From: Dromiciops gliroides
Taxonomy: Eukaryota; Chordata; Mammalia; Microbiotheria; Microbiotheriidae
Reading direction: 5' to 3'
DNA: 64,000 nt
NCBI RefSeq assembly: GCF_019393635.1
Contig: NC_057864.1
Location: 477,976,617 to 478,040,616 of the forward strand
Both the position numbers and the translations under genes were made by a program. This document shows positions 30,900 through 44,278 of the stretch, piece after piece (position 1 is the stretch's first letter; each line of letters begins with the position of its first letter). The notes beneath the pieces are model-generated. The model did no database searches, was not told the DNA's origin, and worked only from the letters and a program-made list of their open reading frames with translations.

Positions 30900-31032
30900 C
30901 TTTTCTTTTTTGGGTGAGGCAACTGGGGTTAAGTGACTTGCCCAGGGTCACACAGCTAGTAAGTGGCAAGTGTCTGAGGCCGGATTTGAACTCAGGTCCA
31001 ATGCTCTATCCACTGCGCCACCTAGCTGCCCC
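30900..31032 (-). repeat. marsupial tRNA-related SINE
   Basis: Flanked by 15 bp target duplication TGAAATGAGGATTTC (30885-30899, 31033-31047). Confidence 0.93.
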
Positions 31033-31344
31033 TGAAATGAGGATTTCTCAACATTTCTCAAAGTCTACAACGCAGATCAAATAAAATCCGTGTGTCTAAC
31101 ATTCTATCTTCTTCCTTCCCTCCCTCCCACTCCTCTTAACCTGTAAATCTGCAATGCAGCTTCTTAGCTTTCCCAAACCAAGAGAAGTCCCTGTTATTGT
31201 GTATTTCAAAATCTCATAGTATCCAATTCCCATTTAAGCAATTAAGCAACCTACTAAGGGTCAAGCTTTGTGCTAGCTATTGGGGACATTAAGGGAATCC
31301 GGCTCTCCCGGAGATCTTATTTTGTTGGAAAGTAACTGGATAAA

Positions 31345-31845
31345 GGGGCAGCTAGGTGGCGCTGCAGAAGATAGTGCCAGGCCTGGAGTCAGGAAGACCT
31401 GAGTTCAAACAGGATCTCAGACACTTTTTTTCCATCATCAGGTTTTGATTTTTTTTTAAGTAATAAACATTATTTGTAGTTTGGGGTTCCATTTTTTTAT
31501 CCCCCCTTTCCCTCCCTCTCCTCCCCCCAGGGTAAGCAATCAGATATGGGATACACCCATAAAACACATATTATGTAAAACATTACCCTATTAGTCATTG
31601 TGCATAAAAACACGAATAAAGAAAAAAATGAAAGTGAAAAATAGCATGCTTCAGTCTGTGTTCCATCGTTATCAGTTCTCAGACACTTTCTAGCAGCTGC
31701 GTGACCCCAGGCAAGACCCTCAATCCTGTTTGCCTCAGTTCCCTCATCTGTCAAATAAGCTGGAGAAGGAAATGGCAAACCACTCCAGTAGCTTTGCCAA
31801 GAAAACTCTAAATGGGGTCAGACACACAAGTGAAATAACAGTGGA
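31345..31845 (+). repeat. Mar1-type CORE-SINE split by an L1 fragment
   Basis: Left half GGGGCAGCTAGGTGGCG to TCTCAGACACT; right half from CTAGCAGCTGCGTGACC to AAATGGGGTCAGACAC. Confidence 0.82.
31422..31677 (-). mobile_element. L1 3' end nested in Mar1
   Basis: About 255 bp of L1 3'UTR in reverse orientation (poly(T) at left, G-rich run read on minus). Flanked by duplicated TCTCAGACACTTT from the host SINE, so it is a retroposed, heavily 5'-truncated LINE. Confidence 0.75.
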
Positions 31846-34229
31846 TTTTAGCAAGAAATGATTATCTGTGTTTGGATTTTCAAACATGTACCCCCCCCCC
31901 ATCTCAATGTGGGCTGAAATGGGCAACAGTGATCTTTTCAGGAAGGACACATGAACAATTCACTAAGGGCAGTGATAGATGTACAAGATGAATCAAATTA
32001 AAATAAAAAATGTATTCTTCCAACAGTGTGCCGGACTGCATGCCCTACATAAGTTGTCTTCCCTACTCACAAGAGCACTGCAATGTGACACATTTGTCTG
32101 AATTAAAGGAAATTTCCATTCGAGTCCATCCCCTGGCTGTCTGACAGCTGGTAGGGGACAGATGCCATGCTTTCATTTCCACGGCCATCAGCATTCTTGG
32201 GGGAGACTGACAGGGGCCATCTAAGCAGCACAGGCTCTGGCTTTAAAAAGCTGTCTGATTCCTCACCCAGATGGCTGTATTCTCGGACAAAGGACCTGCA
32301 CATTGAAGGCAAAGTCCCCCTCTCCCTATGAGGGGCTAGGGTGGGGGCACCAGAGAAAGGAAAAAAGTGCACGTTAGTGCTCTAACTTCATGTCCTTTTC
32401 ATACATAATAAGGAGTATTTATATGGTAGGTAGTTAAATTAGTCACTGGACAAGAGGAAGACCTCTGAATCACTGCCCTGGTTTTATTGTGGGCTTACAG
32501 TCACTTTAGCAAACATACACAATGCTATTCAAGCGGATAGAAGCCAAAGCTGGACAATGATGATGACTCATCTTGGGGAGGGTATATTTGTAAATCACTG
32601 ATGTAGAAACAAAAGGCATCAATAACAATAGTGAAAAAAACAAATCAGACTCTGCTCCTACTACTGAGAACCTGAACCATGGCCCTGTGTAAGCCTCTTT
32701 TCCCGGGCAGGTTCAAATAGTGTTTTTGTACTGAGCTCCCCTCCTCCTCTTTGATTTGTACAATGAATTCACAAATCACAAGTGCCCCGGTAGAGTCCAG
32801 CAGCCTCTGTTGGCATTTAAAGCCTTCATAACCTTTCTAGACAATTAAACTTTATTCCTGCCAAGCTGGACTGGTTGCCCTCACAGAACATGCAGTTTGT
32901 TTCTCGTCTGTCTTTGCCCTAGGTCTGGGGGCACTTGCCTCTGCTCTCTACCTGTCAGGGCCTCTAGCTCCCCCCACCCTATTAGTCTTTCCAGGTGCCC
33001 CCAGTTGTTGGTGACACTCTCTCACCCCTACCAAGTTTCCTGGAATTTACTTGGTGTGTTTCCATTTTTGCCTTTAAGTCCCTAGTACCTAAGGTGCTTA
33101 ATAAATATTTGTAGACTTAGACAAAGTTCAGAGTATTTCTTGGAGACAACTATGAGGAGAAGGCTGAATGGCCAGGAATTCTATGAATTATTACACTACT
33201 TTGAGAATCTGTGATGCTGTGGGTGGGGGCAGTCCCTCCACCTATTCAGATTACAACCCTCAGTACAAGAATTGCTGTGGCTGAAAAATGAACCACTGCA
33301 GATAACCTCATGATGAGCTTCTTGGGATGAAGCTAGCCTGGCCCTAGGATGCCAGACACATGCACGTAGTCCATTAACAGACCAAACTCCACCTCTGCAG
33401 CTTCACTGGGCCCAAAGGCACAGCCTTTGGGAGCCTGGTACATAATGTGGTCTTGCAGGCCTTTAGTGGCATTCTCTCCAAGATGGGCACAAAAATATCG
33501 ACCCTGCCTGCCACAGGGAGTGCTGTGAGTTTCCAGTTTCTGTGATTGGTGGTTTCCAGTTACTGGGAACCAAGTCAGCAGAGGAGGATGGGGACAGGGT
33601 GGCACTAGAACTTTTGACTTAAAGGTCTGGGGAGGGTTCAGAAACCGGACCCCGGGAAGGAGCCAACCTCTTGCCCCTGTACCTTTTCATTCCCTCCACT
33701 GAGGCCTCCAGGGAACCGAGATGACTCAGGAATCCTGAAACGTCTTTGGCAAAGAGACAGAGGCCATGGAACTGGGGACAGAGAAGAAACTGGCTGAGCT
33801 CGAGGCAGCACCCTAACGTCCTGATCCCTAGTCAAGGCCATTCCCTGTTGGACAGGCCTCTTGGGGCAATTGAGGCCTGTGTGGGGGAAGGGTCTCATCC
33901 CCTCTCAACCTAAGCCATGTGGGAAGAAGACAAGAGAGACAACGGAACTCTCCTCAAGTTAACAGTTAAATAACAATTTAACAGATGGATCCAATTTAAA
34001 CGCTGCTTAGCCACATGTACACACTTTTCTAAACATCCACATTGCTCAAGGGATGGAAAAACAAACAGGGACTTCCTGTCCTAATGTAGAAAGGAACAAT
34101 TATTGTGCAAGGAAGTGAGAGAACTGAAGCTCCCCGTATCACAGAAGGCAGGACAGGGAGCATGTGACATACACAGAAGTCATCCCAACTCCCTCCTATC
34201 AGGTTTCTTGGTCAACATCATTAAGCACA

Positions 34230-34430
34230 AGTGGGTCTCAGGGCCCCTTGACACTTCAGAATTGAGGACCCCAAAGAGCTTCAGTTTATGCAGATTCGAG
34301 CTATTCATATTGACGACGTTAGAACTTAAAATATCTTAGTATTATCAGAAAAAGAGTTTTGATCTCGTGGGCCCCCTGGAAGGGTCTCTCAAGCATCTTG
34401 GACTATATGTTGAGAACCAAGGACCTAAAG
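34230..34430. repeat. hAT (MER5/Charlie-like) DNA transposon relic
   Basis: Has GTCTCAGGGCCCCTTGACAC, GAGGACCCCAAAGAGCTTC and the end GTTGAGAACCAAGG, resembling MER5-type non-autonomous hAT elements. Confidence 0.6.
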
Positions 34431-36543
34431 AAAATGGCCTGATGAGATGGATCCTTTCCTGAGGGACATGAAAGACATCGCTGTTGCCCCTGGGTGAGAC
34501 CATTCTCAAGGCCTGGAGCAGAGGCAGCATGCAAACAGCATGCAAGACAGTATAGTGTCCCACTCCCCAACCCCACAGAATATTCTGGATTCAGAAATCT
34601 TAGTTTTTCAAAGAGAAACATCAGAACCAGAGGAGCAGACCTGCAAAAACAAAGCATCAACCAACCCAAGCAAGGGTTTTGTTTCTGATTTTCGGTGTCT
34701 CCTCGGCTGCTTTCGAATATCCCCAAACTTGCCAGCTGGCTGACTGAGGTCAGGACACTGGGGTCCCACCCTGGGGCAACAGAACCTTTCATGCCAGGGG
34801 AAAGCAGCAACTGGGGGGGGAGGGGTCTGGGGGGAGTTACTTTGCCCAGGGAGCCCTTCCCAAAGGTGCACAGAGATCTGATTTAGCAAGACTCTTAACA
34901 GGGACTGGCAGGGGATGGGCCCCAGGCCAGGCCTTTCCCTTTGTGCAGGCAGGCAGGCAGGCTGTCATCCGGACTGGACCACACCCAGACACACCCCTTG
35001 CCTCTGGCTGACTATTCTAACTACTTCTGAAGCCAGACTTCCCCAGGGATCAGTGGGATCTCACAGGGCAACTCTCTTCAAGAGGCTGCTGACTCCAATG
35101 AAAAAACCCTACCTGAACCTCCCTGGATGGCCAAGAATCCTCGTGTAACACATTTCCCTGTTTGGCAATCAAGGAAGAGCGGGCTTGGACTTGCTAACAG
35201 TGTCTCAAAGCAAAGTACTCCTTCAATGTTTGTGTAGGAGACCAAAAGGCAGGGCAACCGGGGCCACTGCCAAGGGCCAATAATGTCTTCACTACGGTGC
35301 TAAACCACAGGGCCCTGAATGTCATCCGAGGACAGCCCTGTGCCTGGCCGACAGAAGGCACCTAATAAATGCTTGTGGAGTGATGGATGCTGGGATGAAG
35401 AGTCTCCCAGAGGAGCCACAGATCAAGCTCAGGTCGGTAAAGCCTGTGACAGACCCACGAAAAACAAGAGTTCATTCATTTTAGTGCAGAACAACCCAAG
35501 GACAACAGAAGAAAAAAAAAAAAAGAACAGACCATGACAAGAGAAAAATGAGTTTCCAAACTCCGGCCAGGGGGCGCTTGGCAAACAACAGTGACAGAAT
35601 GACTGGCCCTGCACCCGCCCCAGGCCTGCCCATAAATCCTTCCAAAGGTCCCATGGGCGTCAGGGCCCAGGTGAGTGTTTGTGCTTAGGGAGGGAGGAAA
35701 AGGGGAACTGGCTTCACTTTTCCCATACAGGCTGTTCCCCAACCCCAGCCCAGTAAGAGGAGGGTTCCCCTCATGCTCCGTTTCCAGGTGGCCCCACTGG
35801 CCCAGCCTCTGGGGCCTGGCCCTTCCAGCTCTCCATCCCTGCTGCTCCCTCCCTCTAGTCTTAGCCTACTTTCTGCCTTCTCTGCTCTCTGGTCTCCAGC
35901 CTGGTTCCTGGCTGAAGCTGCTGGGAGCCTGGCACAGGGGGATCTTTTTCAAAGGGGGAACATCGCACTGCTCCAGATCTTAGATGAAGCCATTCAGCCC
36001 CATCTACTACATTCCTGTCTCCACTAGAAACCATTTTCTAAAAAGCCTCTGCAGCCCAACAGCCCCAGGCCGCCCCATCCCCCAAGTCAATCCAGCTGGA
36101 TTCCATACACACACACTCCCACCCCCATGCAGCATTTAGCGGTGCCCTATTTTCATATCCTCAATTAGGGATTCACAATTCACACTTGAATTATTAAAGG
36201 CTGTCATAATTGGGCTTGTTTCCAATTAAAATGCAAAATATTTGAGATTTTTAAAAAACATTGCAACACCCAAACGTCCTATCCGAGCACGTTCATCAAT
36301 CCCTAAGAACTAATTGTCTGGGTGACTTGCTGGTCCCCAGTAACTTGGGGGAGCAGCAGTGGGCACGGGGGTATGGGAGAAAATCGGCATCCTTTGCTAG
36401 AAAGTCATCTTCCCCATCTCTCTATCAGCTGAAAGAGCCACTGCTCAAATGAGCATCAACCAGCTTCTATCCCAGTGCTTGGGAGAGCTGTCCGTACCAG
36501 CCTTGTCCAGGCGTGGTCTGGGCACTACTTTGGTCTTCATTTT

Positions 36544-36549
36544 TTTATT
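36544..36549 (-). terminator. PRKRIP1 poly(A) signal AATAAA (candidate)
   Basis: AATAAA in the gene direction 440 bp after the PRKRIP1 stop. The downstream element is not strongly GT-rich, so the choice is tentative. Confidence 0.4.
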
Positions 36550-36988
36550 ATGCCCAAACAAAGCCCACAGACTTTCTGCCCTTTACCAAATGAAAAGTTT
36601 TACAAGAGAAACTGGCCTCCAAGCCCCGTCATTGTTCAGATGCCTGGAAATATGCCCCTACAGCAGGAAGTCATTTAGCTTCAGTTCATGTAGCTCCCTT
36701 GGTATCAGGGAGGACCCTGCTTCAGAGATCCTTGGGATGCCCCCCGTTTGTAAGCAACCCTCAAGTTTTAGGAACAAATACTGATCCAGTCCATGCTCGG
36801 TCAGTGAATGGCCATGCTGTGACCAGTTCAGAGTGGGATCCTGTTAGATGTGTCTCTACCAAGCCCCCTGGCCTAAAGAGGACAGGACACCCAGCCATCT
36901 GCACCCGGGGCTGTTCCAGATTTCCTGGGCTCTGGATCACAAAGCCAGGGGCACACACGTCTGCCCTTCACTGCCGCTGTCGCCATCA

Positions 36989-37077
36989 TCATCTCCCCAC
37001 CACAAAGCTGGGCTGGTCCTCTTCCTCTGCCTCTTCTTCACTGTCACTAGATGGATGTTCTTGAGAATGGTCAGAGC
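36989..37077 (-). CDS. PRKRIP1: PRKRIP1 coding exon 6 (acidic tail)
   Basis: Completes Gly, then [20 protein letters not shown] and the end [11 protein letters not shown]. Acceptor TTCTTTTGACAG. Human has a Ser-rich acidic tail ending EEEEEVPSFTMGR; frame and end agree. Confidence 0.93.
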
Positions 37078-40000
37078 CTGTCAAAAGAACAGAACGATAC
37101 TATAAGTATATCAGCACACGTACCTTGGGGGAAAAAGAAATAGAAAGGCACAAGTTCAAGTTCAAAAGTTCATGTCTGGGCAGCTAGGTGGCATAGTGGA
37201 TAAAGCACCCGCCCTGGAGTCAGGAAGACCTGAGTTCAAATCTGGCCTCAGACACTTGACACTTACTAGCTGTGTGACCCTGAGCAAATCACTTAACCCT
37301 CACTGCCCCGCAAAAAAAAAAAAAGTTCATGTCAATGATCAGGCAAAACCAGGAGGCTGCAGAGGACAGGAGCCACAATCAATGTAATCTGACCTCAATG
37401 AAGTGCCCATTATATGTCCAGTAAGAGTCAGGTAAAGAACAGCCCCAGCCTGGAGCGCTCATATAGGGCACGAAAGTGCACAGGGCCTGACAGAGCAGGT
37501 GTCTAACCAATGTTAGCTGAGTGACTGATGAAAGGAGAGGTCCTGGTCAAGTGCTAGGAGACACTGTGTGAATGGAAAGGGTTCCCTCCTATCTGAGGAA
37601 GTGGGTGGTAGATGTGTGGCAAGGCCTCACGGAGAAAATGACCTAGCTGAGCTGGGCCTTCAGGGGAGGGAACGGCTTCAAATGATGGAGATCTGGGAGT
37701 GGGGAGAGCAGGGGGGACAACGTAAATCCACTGAGGGCCCAAGATAAGAGACACCCCCCCGAATGTTGTAAAAAACTATAGCCCCCAAGAAACTGGCATA
37801 AGTCACCAAGCCCTAAGGGCTGCCTTTTCAAGCAGGGAGCCTTAATTAATGACACCCCAGAACCTGCACCCTCCAATTTGGGGACTTCCCAGCATCTGCC
37901 CTGGCCTTTTGGAAGCATCTGGAGCTCTCCATATGTCCTGATCAAGTATGAGAACACTCTACGTGTCCAGCATAAATAACCTCGTCAATGGATACAAGCC
38001 TGGGTTAAACAGAACACTTTTTACAAAAGAGAAATGAAAAAAACCAAGATTGCCCAAAGCTCCAGATACAGACGTGCAACAGATTTGCCCTAGCTTCCTT
38101 CTTTCCGGTTTGTTTCTCCTTTTTCCTACTATCTTCCCAATGAAAAGGGACACCCACTCTTATTACAGCCCTTCTGTTCTTATTTGTGACGTGCCTAGAC
38201 ATCCCACTGTTCTAGCACCCCTTCAGGGCAGAATTCAGACCAAGAGTCAGAATTTGAAGGGGCCGGGGGCAGCTACGTGGCGCAGTGGATAGAGCACTGG
38301 CCCTGAATTCAGGAGGACCTGAGTTCAAATTCAACCTCAGACACTTGATACTTACTAGCTGTGTGACCCTGGGCAAGTCAATTAACCCTCATTGCCTTGC
38401 AAAAAAAAAAAGAGAGAGAGAGAATAAAGGGAAGAAATCAACTCAAGCAAAAGAAAATATTCATAGTAGATAAAACATATAATTAAAAAAAAAAAAAAGA
38501 ATTAGGAGGGGTCATCCCTCCCTCCACAGGCCTGTTTCCTGGCAGCCTCTGCTTCAAGCAGAGCCTGCCCATCACCACCCAAGACAGTCTGACTGGCAGC
38601 GTCGTCTCCTCATCTCAAACACACATGGTCTCTTCCACCCACAGCCTCTACTTCTACGTTTTGGCCCTTCACATCCTTCCCAGATTACAGCCCTCTTGGT
38701 CCCTCCCCCAAGCCTTCTCTTCTCTCCCCTGGAGTCTGCCTGTATGAGGTAGTATCTGCTGACCACCCTCCTCTGCAATTTAGTCTTGGACAGTGGAGCC
38801 AGTGTGGCCCAATGGGAAGAGCATCAGGACACCAGGGTTCCAGTCCCACTCCCCTTCACTTGACTGAATGGCTGGTCCTGACAGCTCCTGACAGTGAGGG
38901 TTGAGCCCAGTGGAGTGCTCAACCAAGGAATTTGTTTTGCTTGACAGTGCATCTTTGTGATAAGGGCTTAGTTTTCCTGTTTTTCCCTGGGGGAAGTGGG
39001 GGGGGGGGGGAATCGGGAAGCTGGTGGGAGACAAGGTGCTTGTTTACTGAAAAAGTTAAAACAAATAAAAGGGCAGGACTGAAGAACCAGATCACTGGGG
39101 TGTTCAAGACCTTAGGTCTTTGGGGAATGAAGAAGTTTTCAGGCCTGGCATCTTTTAAATCAGGTCATGCTGCCTTTGGAAATGGTGTTCCCACCCACAC
39201 AAGGCGCCAAGCTGATTTTCAGCAAACTTAGGAAACATAATTTAAAACCAGCCCTGGGTCATTTATTACTGGCTTGATAACACTGAAGATTAAGTATAAG
39301 TGATGTATGAACTGCCAGCTATTCAAACTTCCCTTCTCAGCCACCAAACTGAACTGCAAATACTCCAACAAATATGGCAGTGGCCTCCTTGTTCCCACTC
39401 TGAGCAGGGGCAGCATGGGGGGGGGGGGGAGAAGCACGAAAAGACAAATGTGTGACACTGAACTTTCTCCCTTTTTCTTCTTCACCCCTTGCAAGAGCTC
39501 AGTGAACCCAAAGCACAGAACAAAGAGACAGCTTGTATCCTCCTCCTCCAACTTCCAAGAAAACAGTGCGATGTCAGTGGCCTCAGAGAAAGAAATAACC
39601 CTCCCAGAGTACAACCCTGCTCCCGGTGAAGCACACGCTCTCTGGGTCACCATCCCATGCCTCAGAACCTCACTGGCTGAGGACAGAAATGCACACAGGC
39701 AGGAGGCCTCAGGCAGCCAGCCCAGGGGAGCAGCTCCTCCGGCAGAATTCCAGAACGAGGGGACACCGAAGGGTGTTCATGGCATAGCGTAGACTGAAAT
39801 GCCCCTTTCACAGGGCTCTGACTTCAGGGAGGTGGGAGAAGCCAGCACACAGGGGTCCGGCAGCTGAAGACCACTTAAAGAAGCTTGGGAAATGGAGGCA
39901 TTTGCCTTTGAATGAGTCTCCCAACTTCAGCGATGCCTGAGTCACAAGCCACAGCTCGGACAGCAGGCACACAAAACGATTTGCCACTGAGATTCCTTTT

Positions 40001-43000
40001 TCTATCCTAAGATTAGCAGAGTGAAGCAAGCCCAGAGAACTGGGGGAAGGAGATACAACGGATGCTTGGCTTTAGCTCTGGCTGATGGTGAAAATCAGGA
40101 AATCCCCCCAGATCCCCAGCTCCTATTGCTGAACATCTATCCAATCCCCAGGGGCAGCGTGCAAGGAGGGTGTCACTCGGAGGCCAGATGTTGGCTCTGA
40201 GCTGTACTGGAGGCAAGAGGAAGATGAAGGAGGAGAGGCAGCAGCGCTCCACTGTTGTTGTACTTTTGTTTTCTCTGCTCAGCAGAACTACTGAACCAGG
40301 AAGGACAGAACGAAGATGGCTGACAGGGAGGGCACAGAGAGGACAGAAGCCTGGCCTTTTGTCCTGGGCAGGAGTAAACAGCAGCTCGACTCCACAGAGT
40401 ACGCCGACTCTCAGCAAACTCTGAAAAACTGGAAAATCAGAGAGGCTGCACAGGGCCAGGATTGACAAACTACTGGGGTCAATTAGTTTACTTTTGATCG
40501 AAGACAAATGCTGGAACTCCCTGCTAAAAGGCTAGTTTGTGAACACAAGTGGAAGCTCCTGGGTAGGCGTCAGCATGGCCACATCCACAAGTACGAGCCA
40601 CATCGGCCTCAATCCCAGCAGGAACAGACTGGGGGACACGGGAGCCACAAGAAACAGGGAGTCCTTCCAAGCCCTGAGCAGGGCCTCTGCCCTGGTAGAC
40701 CTTGTGTGGGCAAGCCAACGGTGTGGTTACTTAGGAGGACCACGGCCTGACTGGGAAGCTTTTAGAGTCGACAGGTAGAATTACAAAGCGTGAAAGCTGG
40801 AAAGGCTGTGGGCAGTCCCGAGTCCGGCCCCCACACACCAAGTTCCTCTCAAACACAGACACACGGGGTCAGCCTCTGCTCAAAAGCCTCCAAAGACAGA
40901 GGAGCCGCCACTTCGGGACTGTCCTGACATCTGGGCAGCTCAATGGTCAGGCTGTCTCCCCAGTTACAACTTTCACCCAGAACTGGCATTATCCTGGATG
41001 ACACCAGAGCCCTTCAAACACTCAAAGCCTCCGTGTCTTGGGGCAGCTAGGTGGCACAGTGGATAGAGCACCCGGCCCTGGATTCAGGAGGACCTGAGTT
41101 CAAATCTGACCTCAGACACTTGGCACATACTAGCTGTGTGACCCTGGGCAAGTCACTTAACCCCCATAGACCGCCAAAACAAAACAAAAAACAAATCAAA
41201 GCCTCCGTCTTGCTCCTGCTGAGGCTTCTCTTGCTGGTTCTTCTCAACCAATCCTCCATCACATGGATCCCAGCACCCTTCACTGTCCTAGCTGCCCTGC
41301 GGTTAAATGTTTATTTTACCATTCATTATTTATAATACGTAATGAGTTTTCAAGTTTATGCTGACTTCAATGGAAGGACCATGTCCCTCTGTGTCTAAAG
41401 CCAAGCCCCCAAACATGCCTGTCTGCTACCATCTAACACAAGATGAGGCCAGGGGGCAACAAAGCTCAAGTCAGTCAGACTCAACACTGCTGGCACCATC
41501 TTTGGAAGGTAAAAGCCGTCCTCCTTCCTGTTAACAGTCAGTAACGGGGGGCAGCTAGATGGCGCAGTGGTTAAAGCGCTGGCCCTGGATTCAGGAGTAC
41601 CTGAGTTCAAATCCAGCCTCAGACACTTGACACTTACTGGCTGTGTGACCCTGGGCAAGTTACTTAACCCCCATTGCCCCACCAAAAACAAAAAAATAAA
41701 AAACAAACAAACAAAAAAACAGTAACAGACACATGGGAGAGTGACCCCTAACCGCCCAATCCCACTGCTAAATCATTTGGCTTAACTGTTTTTAGGGAAT
41801 ACAGTCTGGAGGGAAGCTTGGAAGATGCTCGTTCAGAAATGATGTCAAAACTGAATGTATCAATAAAATATTTTAAAATTTTGCCACTTACGCCCACTGC
41901 TTTCTTCCCTCTGGGTCCCCAACACAAATCAGACGTCCCTTTACACAACAGGTACCTCAGCCTCTCTGGGTTAAAGACCCCCAGAGCCTCTGATCTTTGT
42001 TCTGAACTTGGGGTCCTTCCCCTTCCTGGATGTTGTCCCAGGATACTAAAGTCAAACCATAGACAAAACAGAGGTGAGCAGGGCAGTTAACGGGACAACA
42101 GTCCTGATCCACACAGACCTTGAAAGGCTAAGATAATGGGTATGCCCTCTCACTGATGCCAAAACAGCTGCCCAAGAATATGTACACCTTGAACAAGACA
42201 GTGCCCAAAGGCAAGGAGCTAAGCCCAGAATTATAGACAGGATTACTTTGAGGAAAGAAAGTCAGTGTTCCTAACCTCACTCACATCATTGGATCAAATA
42301 TTTAGAGCACGAAGGGACCCCGCAGGCTATAGAAACTGAGGCCCTGAGAAATTAAGATCACACAGGTGTCCAGAGCAGAACTGGGATCTGACTTCAGTCC
42401 TCTGACCCCAAACCCAGTAAGATATTAAGGTTTATCTTGTTCATGTCAATGTTCTTACAGCCTCTGGTAATAATAATATTCTCACATCCTCACAGAGGTT
42501 ATCTGCCCAAATTATGAAACACTAGTCTCGAAAGAATAATCAAAATAATATGGAAATGTTTTACATAATTGCACATATATAATCTCTATCAAATTGCTTA
42601 CCATCTTTGGGGGGATGTAAGGGAGGGAGGAAGATAATTTGGAACTCAAAATTTTTTAAAAATTGAATGTTAAAAATTGTCTTTACATGTAACTGAGAAA
42701 AAATAAAATACTATTATTATTATTATTATTAAATAAAAATAAAAAAGAATGATCAGAGAGGCTCATGGTGGATGTGCACAAGTCTGCCACAAGTCACTGT
42801 CAAAGCACAGTGCAGAACAAGCACTTACTGCAGGATAGACCACCGTCTCTTTCTGGTCACATACATTCTCACTGATTTCATTTCCCAATCACTCCCTCTG
42901 TCCCTGTCCCCACCATAAGACCCTCCTTTGTGGGCTGGGCAAGAAGAGTTCACATTTGGGCTTTGTGCTGAAACCACTCAACATTTTGGGGGGGCGGGCA

Positions 43001-44240
43001 GGGCAATGATGGTTGTGACTTGCCCAGGGTCACAAAGCTAGTAAGTGTCAAGTGTCTGAGGCTGGATTCGAACTCAGGTCCTCCTGAATCCAGGGCCAGT
43101 GCTTTATCCACTGCACCACCTAACTGCCCCAGGACCCTCCTTTGTAACAAACAAATACAGCCAAGCAAAACAAATCAACACGTTGGCCGGGACTAAAAAG
43201 GCAGCTGTCCAGTTTCTCTGGAAGTTCTCACTTGAAGGGCCTAGAGTGTGGAGTCGCCCATGAGCTTTGTAGGATGTCCCCCAGACGAGCACCTGAGAAT
43301 CTCGCTATGGATAAGAACTTCTCTTCCAAGAGTACTCCTTACAAATGCCATCCAAGACAGGCACGGACACCTTTAATGAATACATTTCTCCCCGTTTCAT
43401 GCCTTGCTTGGCATTGATGATCCAAAGTTGGCTAAACAAAGTCGCAGCACTCCAGGCGCACACAGGCCGCCTCAGCACGATTTCCAGAGATGGAAAAGCA
43501 GCACAATCATTGGCAGTTGTTTGTCTTCCCAGTTGCCCAACACCATTCAAACATTCATTTGGACTCTTTCCCTCTTTTGTGATAGCCTGGAAATGGATCC
43601 CCACAGAGCCTTCCAAACCGCATCACCCCCAGCACGGATTTCCTCCCAATGCTTGTTATGCTCACCCACTCTCTCCAACTCCACCCGCTTCATTCCCATG
43701 CTGTCATACACTGAGGTGTGGAGTCCAAATGGGGCGGGGTTCTAGGGCAGTCAATTATGACAACAGATTGCCAAAGAAAGCCCGGCAGAGCTGGTCTTCT
43801 GGGACATCACTCAGTGTGTCCTATTTCACCTAGAAATGTACTTGGGACGATGTGCTCAGCCACCCAGCTTCCTACGGGCTCCCATTCCTCTTTACCTTCT
43901 CCCATCATTCTCTTTGGGGATGTGTGGCAATGAGCTTGTGTTCTAAATAGTGTCCCTAGAGTCCATGTTTTTTCTTGGCAAGGAAATCAAGTGTTTCTTG
44001 GCTAGGTGTTTCTGGTCTGGCCTCCTTCACGTGGCGATCATTTTATGTCCTACTCTTCTCTAACGGTGATTTTTCAGTCAGCAGTATGCCTAGCACAGGG
44101 CCGGGCACACAGGACTTGCTAAATACTAAAGAGATGGACTTTAAAAGAAATAGGTGAGATCACAACTCCTGAGATCGCAGACACACATTTTCCTATCTCG
44201 ATCCTTCTGGAAGTGACCAGCACATAAATAGGCTAATCCC

Positions 44241-44278
<38 letters not shown>

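Larger units (their letters stand above)
29500..36540. other. ORAI2-PRKRIP1 spacer
   Basis: MIR-like SINEs at 29690-29845 and 30655-30830, a SINE on minus at 30900-31032, a Mar1 SINE at 31345-31845 split by an L1 3' end, and a hAT (MER5-like) relic at about 34230-34430. 31860-34200 and 34450-36100 look unique and non-coding, and 36100-36250 is an AT-rich block. No exon supported. Confidence 0.65.

Noticed and set aside
39228-40507. Open frames of 141-164 aa in the last PRKRIP1 intron
   Set aside because: Overlapping on both strands, no family recognised, no convincing splice or promoter context. Treated as chance.
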